NCBI RefSeq assembly: GCF_020966755.1
Contig: NZ_JAJKFT010000010.1
Coordinates: 2,444,720 to 2,508,719 of the forward strand
Origin: Blastopirellula sediminis
GTDB lineage: Bacteria; Planctomycetota; Planctomycetia; Pirellulales; Pirellulaceae
Direction: 5' to 3'
Length of the DNA stretch: 64,000 bases
Shown: positions 30,677 through 38,383 of the stretch, piece after piece
Layout of the letters: every line of letters begins with the position of its first letter
Numbering within the stretch: the first letter of the stretch is position 1
Notes under the pieces: generated by a model
Told to the model about the DNA's origin: nothing
Seen by the model: only the letters and a program-made list of their open reading frames with translations
Database searches by the model: none
Position numbers and translations under genes: made by a program

Positions 30677-31564
30677 TTACGACGCGATCTGTTCCGGCGT
30701 CGATTCTTCCGCTTCTTCATCCAGATGGTGCTGGTGGATGCGGGTCTTGCCTTCAAACTCTTCGATCGCCGGCAGCAGGCTGAAGAGGCGTTCGTCGATC
30801 TGGTGGAAGAGATTGATGATGCGGCTCTCGAAGTACTGGGCCAAGATCGCCGCCGGGATCGCGACGACCAGACCGCCGAGCGTGGTGACCAGCGCGACGT
30901 AAATTCCTTCGGCCAGTTGATTGGCGCGGTTGCCGCCGATGTCGAGCTGCGTCGTCTTGTAGAACGCCCAGATGATCCCCCAGACCGTACCCAGAAGACC
31001 CATCAGCGGCGTCACGCCGGCGGCGAGCGTCAGCCAGCGGACGTTACCATATAGACGGTCCGCTTCCCGTTCGCTCGCTTCGTTCACCGCGTGGACCACT
31101 TCCGCTTGCGGACGCCCAATGCGCGAGAGCATCGACTCGACGATGCTGGCCATCGCCGACGGATACTTCTTGCACAAGCGATACGCTTCTTTCGGTTGAA
31201 AGCCTTGCGGCGAGTCTTGCAGCTCTTCCAAGCCTTCGACCAGATTGGGCGGAATGATCCGTCCGCGGCGAAGCGCGATCGCGCGTTCAAAGGCGAGGGT
31301 GACGACCAAGACCGACATCAAGCCGATCGGGATCATCATTTGGCCGCCCTTCAGGATCAGCGCGACCAGGTGAAGCTGATTGTCGTCTCCCAGCTTTTCT
31401 TCGAGCAAAGCTCCCGACTCGTTCGCGGTCGGCGCAGGCTCTTCCTCGGTCGCGGCGGCGTCATTCTCTTGCGCCCAAGCGGCGACGACGCCGACGCCTG
31501 CGGTGAGCAGGAAGGTGAAGAGGAGGAGCGCGACGTATCGCTGAGTTAACGAAAATCGTGTCAT
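30677..31564 (-). CDS. MotA/TolQ/ExbB-type proton channel protein
   Basis: A 295-residue inner-membrane protein. A signal-like first helix (about 10-30, ending AAWAQ) and a short charged periplasmic stretch precede the core, which has helices at about 73-95, 175-200 and 215-240. GVTPLMGLLGTVWGIIWAF and ALVTTLGGLVVAIPAAI are the family signature. Such proteins use the proton gradient to drive TonB- or Tol-type envelope work and need an ExbD/TolR partner, but none is adjacent. The gene follows a giant TPR protein gene by 12 bp, so the two are probably one operon. Confidence 0.85.
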   Translation of the reverse strand: MTRFSLTQRYVALLLFTFLLTAGVGVVAAWAQENDAAATEEEPAPTANESGALLEEKLGDDNQLHLVALILKGGQMMIPIGLMSVLVVTLAFERAIALRRGRIIPPNLVEGLEELQDSPQGFQPKEAYRLCKKYPSAMASIVESMLSRIGRPQAEVVHAVNEASEREADRLYGNVRWLTLAAGVTPLMGLLGTVWGIIWAFYKTTQLDIGGNRANQLAEGIYVALVTTLGGLVVAIPAAILAQYFESRIINLFHQIDERLFSLLPAIEEFEGKTRIHQHHLDEEAEESTPEQIAS

Positions 31565-31576
31565 GGGAACCTGCGT

Positions 31577-34500
31577 TTACAGTTTGTTGATCGCGTCCAG
31601 TCGACCGGCGGCCAGTTTCGCTTCGGGCGTTTGTGGATAGTCCGAAACGACCATGCCGTAATACTTCTTCGCTTCCGAGATGTAGCGGACTCGCGGGGCG
31701 CCGACCGCGTCGCGGATGCGAACTTCGTTGCAACGTCCCAGTTCGTAGGCCGCCTTGGCTTGCCACGGCTTCACTTCGTCCACCGATTTGGCGCCGCCGA
31801 AGCCGAGGACGACCCGTTTGAATTGTCCTTCGGCCGCTTCGTAGTCTTTCTTCTCGAAGTACAGTTCTCCCAGCATGAACCGAGCGCGAGCGCCGGTTCG
31901 GCCCGGGGAGAGATCGGCTGCGGTCGTAAATCGTTTGATCGCGTCGTCGACCTTCTTCTGATTGTAATTGGCCCAGCCGATTTCGTATTCGGCCTCGGCG
32001 GCGACCGGAGAATCAGGCGATTTGGCCAGCAGGTCGTTCATCCAGCGGATCGACTCGTCCCATTTTTTCAGCTGAGCGGCCGATTGTCCGGCATGCAGTC
32101 GCCACAGGTCGCGCATGTCGTTGCTCGACAGTTTCTCAGCTTGGACCTGGCCGTAGGCCGACAGTGCGTCGGCGAACTTGTCCTGTTTATAAAGGCATTC
32201 GCCTCGCATGAAGCTGGCGTCAGCCGCGAGCGGACCGCCGGCATACTTGCTGGTCTGTACGGCGAACGCATCGGACGCAGCGGCATAGTCCCCCAACTGA
32301 TAGTTGGACCAGCCAAGTTTGTAGGCCGACTTCTCGCCGACATCTTCCGCTTTCGCGGCGGCCAGCGCTGCGGAGTAGGCCTTGTTTGCGGCGGCGTAAT
32401 CTTGGCGATCGTAGGCCGCTTCGCCGACGTGGTAGTTCGCTTCGGCCGCCAACGGGCTTTGCGGATGGGTCGCCGCCAATTCGGCGAACGTCTCGGTCCC
32501 TTTCGCCCCATTGCCGGAAGCCTTCAGCGACCAGGCGAGTTCATACAGCACCTTGTCGTCGTTCTCGTACTTGGGGAACTCTTTCTTGAGGGCGGCGAAC
32601 TGGGCGGCGGCGCCGGCCTGATCGTTGGCGCCAACCAGGCAGAGTCCCTTCAAATACAACGCATCGGCTTTGTCGGCCGCTTGCGGCGCCTTTTGCAGAT
32701 AAGCGTCGACGTCTCCGGCGGCTCCGGCGAAGTCGCCGGCCAGGCGGCGCGAGACCGCCCGGGCATGCAGCGTCTGCGGGGCCAGTTCATGATTGCCGTG
32801 CTTGGTCAGCAGTTGCGTGAAAGCGTCGGTCGCTTCTTTGCCTTGTTGCTGCTGAATGTGGGACCAGCCAAGACCGTACAAGGCGTGCGGCGCCAGCGGC
32901 GAACTGCCGAACTTGTCAGCGACCAGCTTGTACTGCTTCGCCGCATTGGGGTAATCGGCGGCGGCGTAGTAGTACTCGCCCAGTCGGTAGGCGGCATGGT
33001 CTCCCAGCGATGAACTGGGAAACTGCTGTTGCATCTTCTGCACGGTCGCGATCGCCGAGGCGTTATCCCCTTGCTTGTGCATCGTGCGCGAAAGGAGGAT
33101 CAACGTTTCGTCCGCCTGGCGCCAGTCGGCCTTCGCGGCGAGCGAAGCGGCCAGGCTTTGCTGCGCGGCCGGAAACTGATCGAGCGCGAATTGGCTCGAA
33201 CCTAGCAAGAAGAAGGCTTCCGCTTTCAGGGCCGGATCGGTCAGCTTGCCGGCGGTCGGCGAGAGAAACGCGATGATGTCGTTGTGCTTTTCTTGCAGCA
33301 GCAGCGCCAGCGCCAGACGCATCTGCCACTTTCCCTTTTCAGGGCGTTTGTCGCCGGCGGCGATCAGCTCGCGGAACATCTTGTCAGCGTCGGCGTACTT
33401 CTTTTCCTGCAGCGCCGCTTCGGCCGCGACATACTTGGCGTCGAGCAGCAGGTCATGCTTCGGAAACTGGTCGACGAACGTTTTCGCCAGACGAGACGCG
33501 GTGGCGTAGTCTTGCGTTTCGAGGGCCGCGAACGCCCCGTTGTAAAGAGCCTGGGGCGCTTGAGGATCTTTCGGGTGTTGCGTGACGATCTGCTGATAGA
33601 GCTTGACCGATTCGCCGCGGCGGTTCGGCTGATCGTAGAGAGCGTCGGCCTGGTCGATCAGCAGCGGCACCAACTGCGGGCTCTCTTTGGCGGCGGCGAT
33701 CTTCGACGCGGCCAGCTTTTCGGCGTCTTGCGGCTTCCCATTCTTCAGGTAGACGCGGCAGAGCCAATGGGCCGCTTCAAGGCCGGAGTCGCCGGGCAGT
33801 TTTGACGCGTCGCCCAGCAGCTTGGCCGCTTCGCTCCAATTGCCGGCGCGATAGTAGCAACGTCCGGCGAGCATCAGCGATTCGTCGTGGTACTTCGACT
33901 GCGGATAGTCGTTGGCCAGTTTCGCGTAGACGGCGCCCGCTTCGGCGACCTTGTCTTGCTTCAAGCGCGCGAAGGCCAGGCGATAGAGGGCGTGGTCGAT
34001 CAGCGGGAACTTTGGATCGGCGGTCACCGCGGTCAGCGTTTGTTCGGCCTTGGCGAAGTCGTTCTGCGTCAGCATCGTTTCGGCCTGACGCATGCGGACT
34101 TCGGCCGCCAGGTCATGCTGCGGAAAGGCGGCGAGGAACTTGCCGTAAACGTCAGCCGCTTCGCCCGGCTTGTTCAGCTCTTCCAGCGTCACTCCCCAAG
34201 CGTAGGCGCCATCGGCGCGATAGGGGCTTTGGGTGAACTGTTCCACCAGCGCTTTGTAGGGACCGAGCGAACGTTCTTTCTGTCCGCTGAGGTAGAACGA
34301 TTCGCCGGCGAAGTAGAGGGCCTGATCGGCGTTCTTGCCTTTGGGGTACTCTTTATAAAGCTGCTCGAACGTTTTGGCGGCGCTGTCGAATTGTTTCGGA
34401 TCGCTCGTCTTGGCCCAGCTGTAGTAGGTCGAGCCGAGATTGAGCAGCGCGTCTTCGCGGAGGTCGGTCTTCGGGTTGTTTTTCAGGATGGCGAAAAAGT

Positions 34501-34774
34501 TGCTCGCCGCGTCGGAGTACTTTTCGAGCTTCAGCTGACAGACCGCCAGGTTGTTGCGGGCCTTCTCGGCGAGCACGTCGTTCGGATAGCGCGTGAGGAA
34601 CTTGCTCCACTCTTCGGAGGCGAGCTTGTATTCTTCCGCTTTTTGAAAGGCGACGGCGTCCGAATAGACGATCGCAGCTTCGGGGGGCGTTACTTGCCCC
34701 CAGACGATGCAGGCGAACATCAGCACAATTACGAGCGAACCGGCGAGCGGCAGAGTCAGATGGCGAATCGGCAT
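31577..34774 (-). CDS. Large secreted TPR protein (YbgF/BamD-like repeats)
   Basis: A 1065-residue protein with an N-terminal signal peptide (about 6-27, LAGSLVIVLMFACIVWGQ) and then TPR repeats almost to the end. A typical unit is KTDLREDALLNLGSTYYSWAK or ADYPNAAKQYKLVADKFGSSPLAPHALYGLGWSH. The A-x-Y-x-L-G-x-x-Y and YP pattern resembles the periplasmic repeats of YbgF/CpoB and BamD. It lies 12 bp before the ExbB/TolQ-like gene, which suggests a Tol-Pal-like or energised envelope function. This is context-based only. Confidence 0.82.
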   Translation of the reverse strand: MPIRHLTLPLAGSLVIVLMFACIVWGQVTPPEAAIVYSDAVAFQKAEEYKLASEEWSKFLTRYPNDVLAEKARNNLAVCQLKLEKYSDAASNFFAILKNNPKTDLREDALLNLGSTYYSWAKTSDPKQFDSAAKTFEQLYKEYPKGKNADQALYFAGESFYLSGQKERSLGPYKALVEQFTQSPYRADGAYAWGVTLEELNKPGEAADVYGKFLAAFPQHDLAAEVRMRQAETMLTQNDFAKAEQTLTAVTADPKFPLIDHALYRLAFARLKQDKVAEAGAVYAKLANDYPQSKYHDESLMLAGRCYYRAGNWSEAAKLLGDASKLPGDSGLEAAHWLCRVYLKNGKPQDAEKLAASKIAAAKESPQLVPLLIDQADALYDQPNRRGESVKLYQQIVTQHPKDPQAPQALYNGAFAALETQDYATASRLAKTFVDQFPKHDLLLDAKYVAAEAALQEKKYADADKMFRELIAAGDKRPEKGKWQMRLALALLLQEKHNDIIAFLSPTAGKLTDPALKAEAFFLLGSSQFALDQFPAAQQSLAASLAAKADWRQADETLILLSRTMHKQGDNASAIATVQKMQQQFPSSSLGDHAAYRLGEYYYAAADYPNAAKQYKLVADKFGSSPLAPHALYGLGWSHIQQQQGKEATDAFTQLLTKHGNHELAPQTLHARAVSRRLAGDFAGAAGDVDAYLQKAPQAADKADALYLKGLCLVGANDQAGAAAQFAALKKEFPKYENDDKVLYELAWSLKASGNGAKGTETFAELAATHPQSPLAAEANYHVGEAAYDRQDYAAANKAYSAALAAAKAEDVGEKSAYKLGWSNYQLGDYAAASDAFAVQTSKYAGGPLAADASFMRGECLYKQDKFADALSAYGQVQAEKLSSNDMRDLWRLHAGQSAAQLKKWDESIRWMNDLLAKSPDSPVAAEAEYEIGWANYNQKKVDDAIKRFTTAADLSPGRTGARARFMLGELYFEKKDYEAAEGQFKRVVLGFGGAKSVDEVKPWQAKAAYELGRCNEVRIRDAVGAPRVRYISEAKKYYGMVVSDYPQTPEAKLAAGRLDAINKL

Positions 34775-35000
34775 TATCTGGCGCGGGTGGGGGTGGAAAG
34801 CTGGTTGGTTTAATTGTCCGCCGGAAGGGGGCGATTGGCTATTTACGTACCATTATTCCCGAAGGTGCGGATTATGCCAGCAGAAAACAGCGGCAACCCG
34901 ACTGCGGCGACTGGGTTAGGTTGTGGCTCGCTAGCGGCCGATCTAGTATGAACCGTTCGGGCGGAAGGTTACGCTCTCTCAATACTTCGGTGATTCGAAA

Positions 35001-35999
35001 ATGACGCACGCGCTTGTGACCGGCGGGGCCGGGTTTATCGGTTCTCATCTTTGCGAAGCGCTGCTTGCGCGGGGGCGGACCGTGACCGCCATCGATGACG
35101 AATCGACCGGCAGTCGCCAAAACCTGGCGCATCTGATCGATCACGAGCATTTTCGCTTCGTTTCCGGCACGGTCGCCGATCGCGAATTGGTCAAAAGCTT
35201 ATTGGTTCAGGCCAATGAAGTCTATCACCTTGCCGCCGCGGTCGGCGTCGCCCTAATTCAGGAAGAGCCGATCCAGACGATCGAACGGAATATTTACCCG
35301 ACCGAACTGCTGTTGGCCGAAATCGCCGCTCTGCGCGATTCGGGGCATGACCTGAAGATGTTTTTGGCCAGCACCAGCGAAGTCTACGGCAAAAACCCGA
35401 AAGCGACCTGGACCGAAGAAGACGACCTGGTCTTCGGCTCGACGACCCGGCCCCGTTGGTCGTACGGCGCCTCGAAGGCGATCGACGAGTTTTTGGCGCT
35501 CGCCTATTGGCAACAACGGAAGACGCCGACCGTAATCGGCCGCTTCTTCAACGTGGTTGGTCCGCGACAAACCGGCGCCTATGGAATGGTGTTGCCCCGA
35601 TTCGTCGAAGCGACCCTCTCTGGCAAAGGGCCGACGGTTCACTCCGACGGCGGCCAGATCCGCTGCTTTGCGCATGTAAAGGATGTCGTCAGCGCCGTCA
35701 TTCAATTGGTCGAAACGCCGTCGGCCGCCGGTCAGGTCTTCAACATCGGCAGCGATCGACCGGTGACGATTCTGGAACTGGCGCAGATGGTGATCGGCGC
35801 GATCGATCCAAGTTTGTCTCCTTCGTTCCAAGCCTACGAAGAAGCGTTCGGCAGCACGTTTGAAGATGTGATCCGCCGCGTGCCGGACTTGACCAAGCTC
35901 CGCTCGACGATCGACTATCAGCCGAAGTATGATCTGGAAGCGATTATCCAGGACGTCATCGTCTCGAAGAAAGCGGAACTGGCCGCTCGCGAGTCGTAA
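35001..35999 (+). CDS. NAD-dependent sugar-nucleotide epimerase/dehydratase
   Basis: A 332-residue extended short-chain dehydrogenase. The NAD-binding GGAGFIG lies at 8-14, the catalytic region ASTSEVYG at 123-130, and the Y155-x-x-x-K159 pair in SYGASK. RFFNVVGPRQTG and HVKDVVSAV are typical of UDP-glucose/UDP-glucuronate epimerases and decarboxylases. The exact sugar cannot be told from sequence. Neighbouring hldE/waaF-like genes suggest supply of a precursor for surface glycans. A small unidentified gene follows 18 bp later. Confidence 0.85.
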   Translation: MTHALVTGGAGFIGSHLCEALLARGRTVTAIDDESTGSRQNLAHLIDHEHFRFVSGTVADRELVKSLLVQANEVYHLAAAVGVALIQEEPIQTIERNIYPTELLLAEIAALRDSGHDLKMFLASTSEVYGKNPKATWTEEDDLVFGSTTRPRWSYGASKAIDEFLALAYWQQRKTPTVIGRFFNVVGPRQTGAYGMVLPRFVEATLSGKGPTVHSDGGQIRCFAHVKDVVSAVIQLVETPSAAGQVFNIGSDRPVTILELAQMVIGAIDPSLSPSFQAYEEAFGSTFEDVIRRVPDLTKLRSTIDYQPKYDLEAIIQDVIVSKKAELAARES

Positions 36000-36017
36000 T
36001 CACAAGGGATTGAAGCG

Positions 36018-36263
36018 ATGTGGGAAAAACAGCCGAACGACGATCGCTTTGACCTGAAGTTCGCCAAAGGGACGCCGCTCTATGACGCGGTCGCCGAAAT
36101 CGCGGCGCGGGTTGAGCGTTCGCTCGATTCGATGGAAGAGCTGACGATGGGAGAGATCTACCATCTAGCGAAAGGGGAGTACGGCGAGCAGTTGCCGGAA
36201 TTCTGGGTGCGCTGGGCCGAATGGAACGAACCGGGCCAAATGGACGCGATGGGCGATCTGTAA
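36018..36263 (+). CDS. Small conserved-looking hypothetical protein
   Basis: An 81-residue acidic protein (GTPLYDAVAEIAARVERS, then EELTMGEIYHLAKGEYGEQLPEFW) with no membrane helix. It has AAGGGATTGAAG before the ATG and lies 18 bp behind the epimerase, so it is probably translated from the same transcript. I do not recognise the family. Confidence 0.5.
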   Translation: MWEKQPNDDRFDLKFAKGTPLYDAVAEIAARVERSLDSMEELTMGEIYHLAKGEYGEQLPEFWVRWAEWNEPGQMDAMGDL

Positions 36264-36477
36264 CCGTCGTTTTCCGCCGATTTGACCTGATCGACGAGCG
36301 GTCAGGTCGATCGCCGAGTGGACGAAACCGGTCCAATTCTCTCCGAAACTACTCGACTTACGTCGATTCTCCGTTTCGGCATGCCGCTTGCGATTGTGGT
36401 TTCCGCGAGAACGTCGCCTTGGGCCGTTCTCAAGATGTTGATCTCACCACACTCGATATAGACAAGGGAGTTCGATC

Positions 36478-36663
36478 ATGGCTGTCGCTAGTGGAGTTGA
36501 AGGAACTGACGTCTTTAAGATCCTGTTGGCCATCCTGCTGCCGCCGCTGGGGGTCTTTTTTGAAGTGGGACTCGGTCTGCACTTCTGGCTTAACATCGTG
36601 CTGACGATGTTCGGGTTCATCCCTGGTATCGTCCACGCGTTGTTTGTGATTCTCTCGCGCTAA
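36478..36663 (+). CDS. Pmp3/YqaE-family small membrane protein
   Basis: A 61-residue protein with two membrane helices: KILLAILLPPLGVFFEVGL and FWLNIVLTMFGFIPGIVHALFVI. The PPLGVFFE and GFIPGIVHA segments are the hallmark of the Pmp3 (UPF0057) family, linked to salt and cold stress in other organisms. The CsbD-like gene follows 10 bp later, suggesting a two-gene stress transcript. Confidence 0.88.
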   Translation: MAVASGVEGTDVFKILLAILLPPLGVFFEVGLGLHFWLNIVLTMFGFIPGIVHALFVILSR

Positions 36664-36673
36664 GGCCAGTACG

Positions 36674-36859
36674 ATGAATCGTCGACGCCTCCACGGAAAG
36701 TGGAAACAGTGGAAAGGAACGCTCCGCGAAGCGATCGGTCGGTTGACCGGCAGCCGCAAGCGTCAATTTCAAGGAAAGGGGGAGCGCTGGTCCGGGAAAG
36801 CGGAAGAGACGCTCGGCCGCGCGGAGGAGAAGGTGCAACGCTGGCTGGGGCGCAAGTGA
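36674..36859 (+). CDS. CsbD-like stress protein
   Basis: A 61-residue, very basic protein with the CsbD pattern: GKWKQWKGTLREAIGRLTGS followed by GKGERWSGKAEETLGRAEE and a C-terminal W. CsbD-family genes are general stress genes in Bacillus and others, with no known biochemical role. Gene order with Pmp3 supports a role in stress response. Confidence 0.82.
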   Translation: MNRRRLHGKWKQWKGTLREAIGRLTGSRKRQFQGKGERWSGKAEETLGRAEEKVQRWLGRK

Positions 36860-36907
36860 TGGGAAAACGTCGCTGCGCCTAGGCCGCGACTTTAAAATAT
36901 CGAACTT

Positions 36908-36949
36908 GGTGCCATGCTTCTGCCGCGTCTTCGCGGGATAAGCATGTCT
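36908..36949 (+). repeat. 42-nt REP-like hairpin repeat, copy B
   Basis: Same layout as copy A, but the outer stem is ATGCTT/AAGCAT instead of ATGCTC/GAGCAT: both sides changed so pairing is kept. Confidence 0.8.
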
Positions 36950-36972
36950 TCAATGCGTATCGAACAGGACAA

Positions 36973-37014
36973 AGACATGCTCATCCGGCGAAGACGCCGC
37001 AAGAGCATGGCACC
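36973..37014 (-). repeat. 42-nt REP-like hairpin repeat, copy C (inverted)
   Basis: On the minus strand this is the same unit, but the inner stem is CGGCG/CGCCG rather than CCGCG/CGCGG, again with both sides changed. It is opposite to copy B, 23 bp away, so B and C could also pair as one large hairpin. Confidence 0.8.
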
Positions 37015-37039
37015 ACAAAACTGACATGTCACAAAGCAT

Positions 37040-37130
37040 TAGCCCGCAGCGCAAGCGAGGGAAAGTGGTTGGACGCTTCGATGCCTGTAAGAAGTTGCCA
37101 AACGCATTCCCTCGCTTGCGCTGCGGGCTA
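37040..37130. repeat. 24-bp perfect inverted repeat
   Basis: A 24-bp arm starting TAGCCCGCAGCG at 37040-37063 is repeated exactly in reverse complement at 37107-37130, with a 43-bp spacer. It lies between convergent genes, close to the stop of the waaF-like gene (37149). Confidence 0.9.
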
Positions 37131-37148
37131 GTGTTTGCGCGGATGTCG

Positions 37149-38207
37149 CTACGCCGCCAGACGATTCGCCTTGTTCAGGTGAGCCTGAACCGCCTGATAA
37201 ACGCGTGCGACCGAAAGTTTCTGCATACAGTCGTGATGCCCGAGCGGACAGACACGCTTAACGCACGGGCCGCACGCGACCGGATGGGTCAGCATCGTCT
37301 CGACTGGATTGTAGCTATTGCCCCAGCGCGGATCGGTCGGGCCGAACAGGGCGACCGTCGGCGTGGCGAACGCCGCGGCGAAGTGCTTCGGTCCGCTGTC
37401 GGTCGTAACCAACACGTCCGCGCGAGCGACCGCCGCTTTCGAGAGCCCAATGTTCAGCGTTTCGTCCGCCAGGCTGCAAGCGCTCGGGTGATCGATCGCT
37501 TGTTCGATCTTGGCGACCGTCTCCCGTTCCTGCGGGCCGCAGATCAGCAGCACGGCGACGCTGGGATCTTTCACGAGTTGTTCCGCGAGCGCGATGTAAT
37601 GTTCCGGGGGCCAATGTTTGGCCGCTCCATAGGCGCCGCCGGTGTTGAAGACGACGACCCGCTTGCCGACGAAGTCGAACTTTCGCCAGATCTCGTCGAC
37701 GCGGCGCTCGTCGGCTTTGGAAACGGCGAGCACCGGTTGTTGCCCTTGGCTCGGATAGCCGGCGAACTCAACCAGGTCGAGATAATAGTCGACTGCTGAG
37801 ATCGGCGCGAATTTGCCATTGGGCGTTTTCGGTGGGGCCAACCGATCGGTCAGCAGCGGACTGCGCCAAGCGCGGGCGTAACCAACGCGACGTTTCGCGC
37901 CGCCAAAGTAGGCGAGAGCGGCGGTCCGCAGCGAGTTGGTGAAGAGGATCGCCTGATCGAAGTTCTCACCGCGCAGTTGCTGGACGACGCCCCAGAAACG
38001 GCGGCGCCGATCCGAGGTCTTCTTGCTCCAGTAAATGCTCCGGTCGAGCAGTTGACTGCCGCGCAGCACGTCTTTCACGTACGGCTGCATTACGCCGACG
38101 ATCTCGTCGCCTGGCTTCGATTGGGCGCGGATCGCTCTTAAGGCGGGCGTCGCCATGACGACGTCGCCAATCCAGTTCGGTAGCACGACGACGGTTTTCA
38201 TCGGCAT
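37149..38207 (-). CDS. ADP-heptose:LPS heptosyltransferase (glycosyltransferase family 9)
   Basis: A 352-residue family 9 glycosyltransferase that adds heptose to the LPS inner core. PNWIGDVVMATPALRAI is the WaaF-type N-terminal motif. VVFNTGGAYGAAKHWPPEHY and TTDSGPKHFAAAFATPTVALFGPTDP form the ADP-heptose site. The C-terminal HPVACGPCVKRVCPLGHHDCM is cysteine-rich, as in WaaF. It most resembles waaF. Start ATG 38207 or 38201. hldE, which makes the donor, lies upstream in the same direction, separated by a hairpin array. Confidence 0.88.
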   Translation of the reverse strand: MPMKTVVVLPNWIGDVVMATPALRAIRAQSKPGDEIVGVMQPYVKDVLRGSQLLDRSIYWSKKTSDRRRRFWGVVQQLRGENFDQAILFTNSLRTAALAYFGGAKRRVGYARAWRSPLLTDRLAPPKTPNGKFAPISAVDYYLDLVEFAGYPSQGQQPVLAVSKADERRVDEIWRKFDFVGKRVVVFNTGGAYGAAKHWPPEHYIALAEQLVKDPSVAVLLICGPQERETVAKIEQAIDHPSACSLADETLNIGLSKAAVARADVLVTTDSGPKHFAAAFATPTVALFGPTDPRWGNSYNPVETMLTHPVACGPCVKRVCPLGHHDCMQKLSVARVYQAVQAHLNKANRLAA

Positions 38208-38258
38208 TCTCGCGAAAGGAGGAACTTGCAGCCTATTGTTTTTCTCGGCAGGCTGCTG

Positions 38259-38371
38259 GATCGCAGGGATGCGATCTCAAAATAGCGACGTAAGTCGTCA
38301 TTTTGCGAGCCGTAAAGAGCTCCGCTCTGAGCCTGGCGAGGTTGAAAAACGCCACGATGGCGTTTTTCAAC
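38259..38371. repeat. Array of four hairpins between hldE and waaF-like gene
   Basis: Hairpins are at 38259-38276 (GATCGCA/TGCGATC, loop 4), 38278-38305 (12-bp stem, loop GTAA, one mismatch and one wobble), 38316-38328 (AGAGC/GCTCT, loop 3) and 38341-38371 (14-bp perfect stem GTTGAAAAACGCCA and complement, loop CGA). The last begins 13 nt past the hldE stop. Confidence 0.8.
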
Positions 38372-38383
38372 AAGTTTATGACG

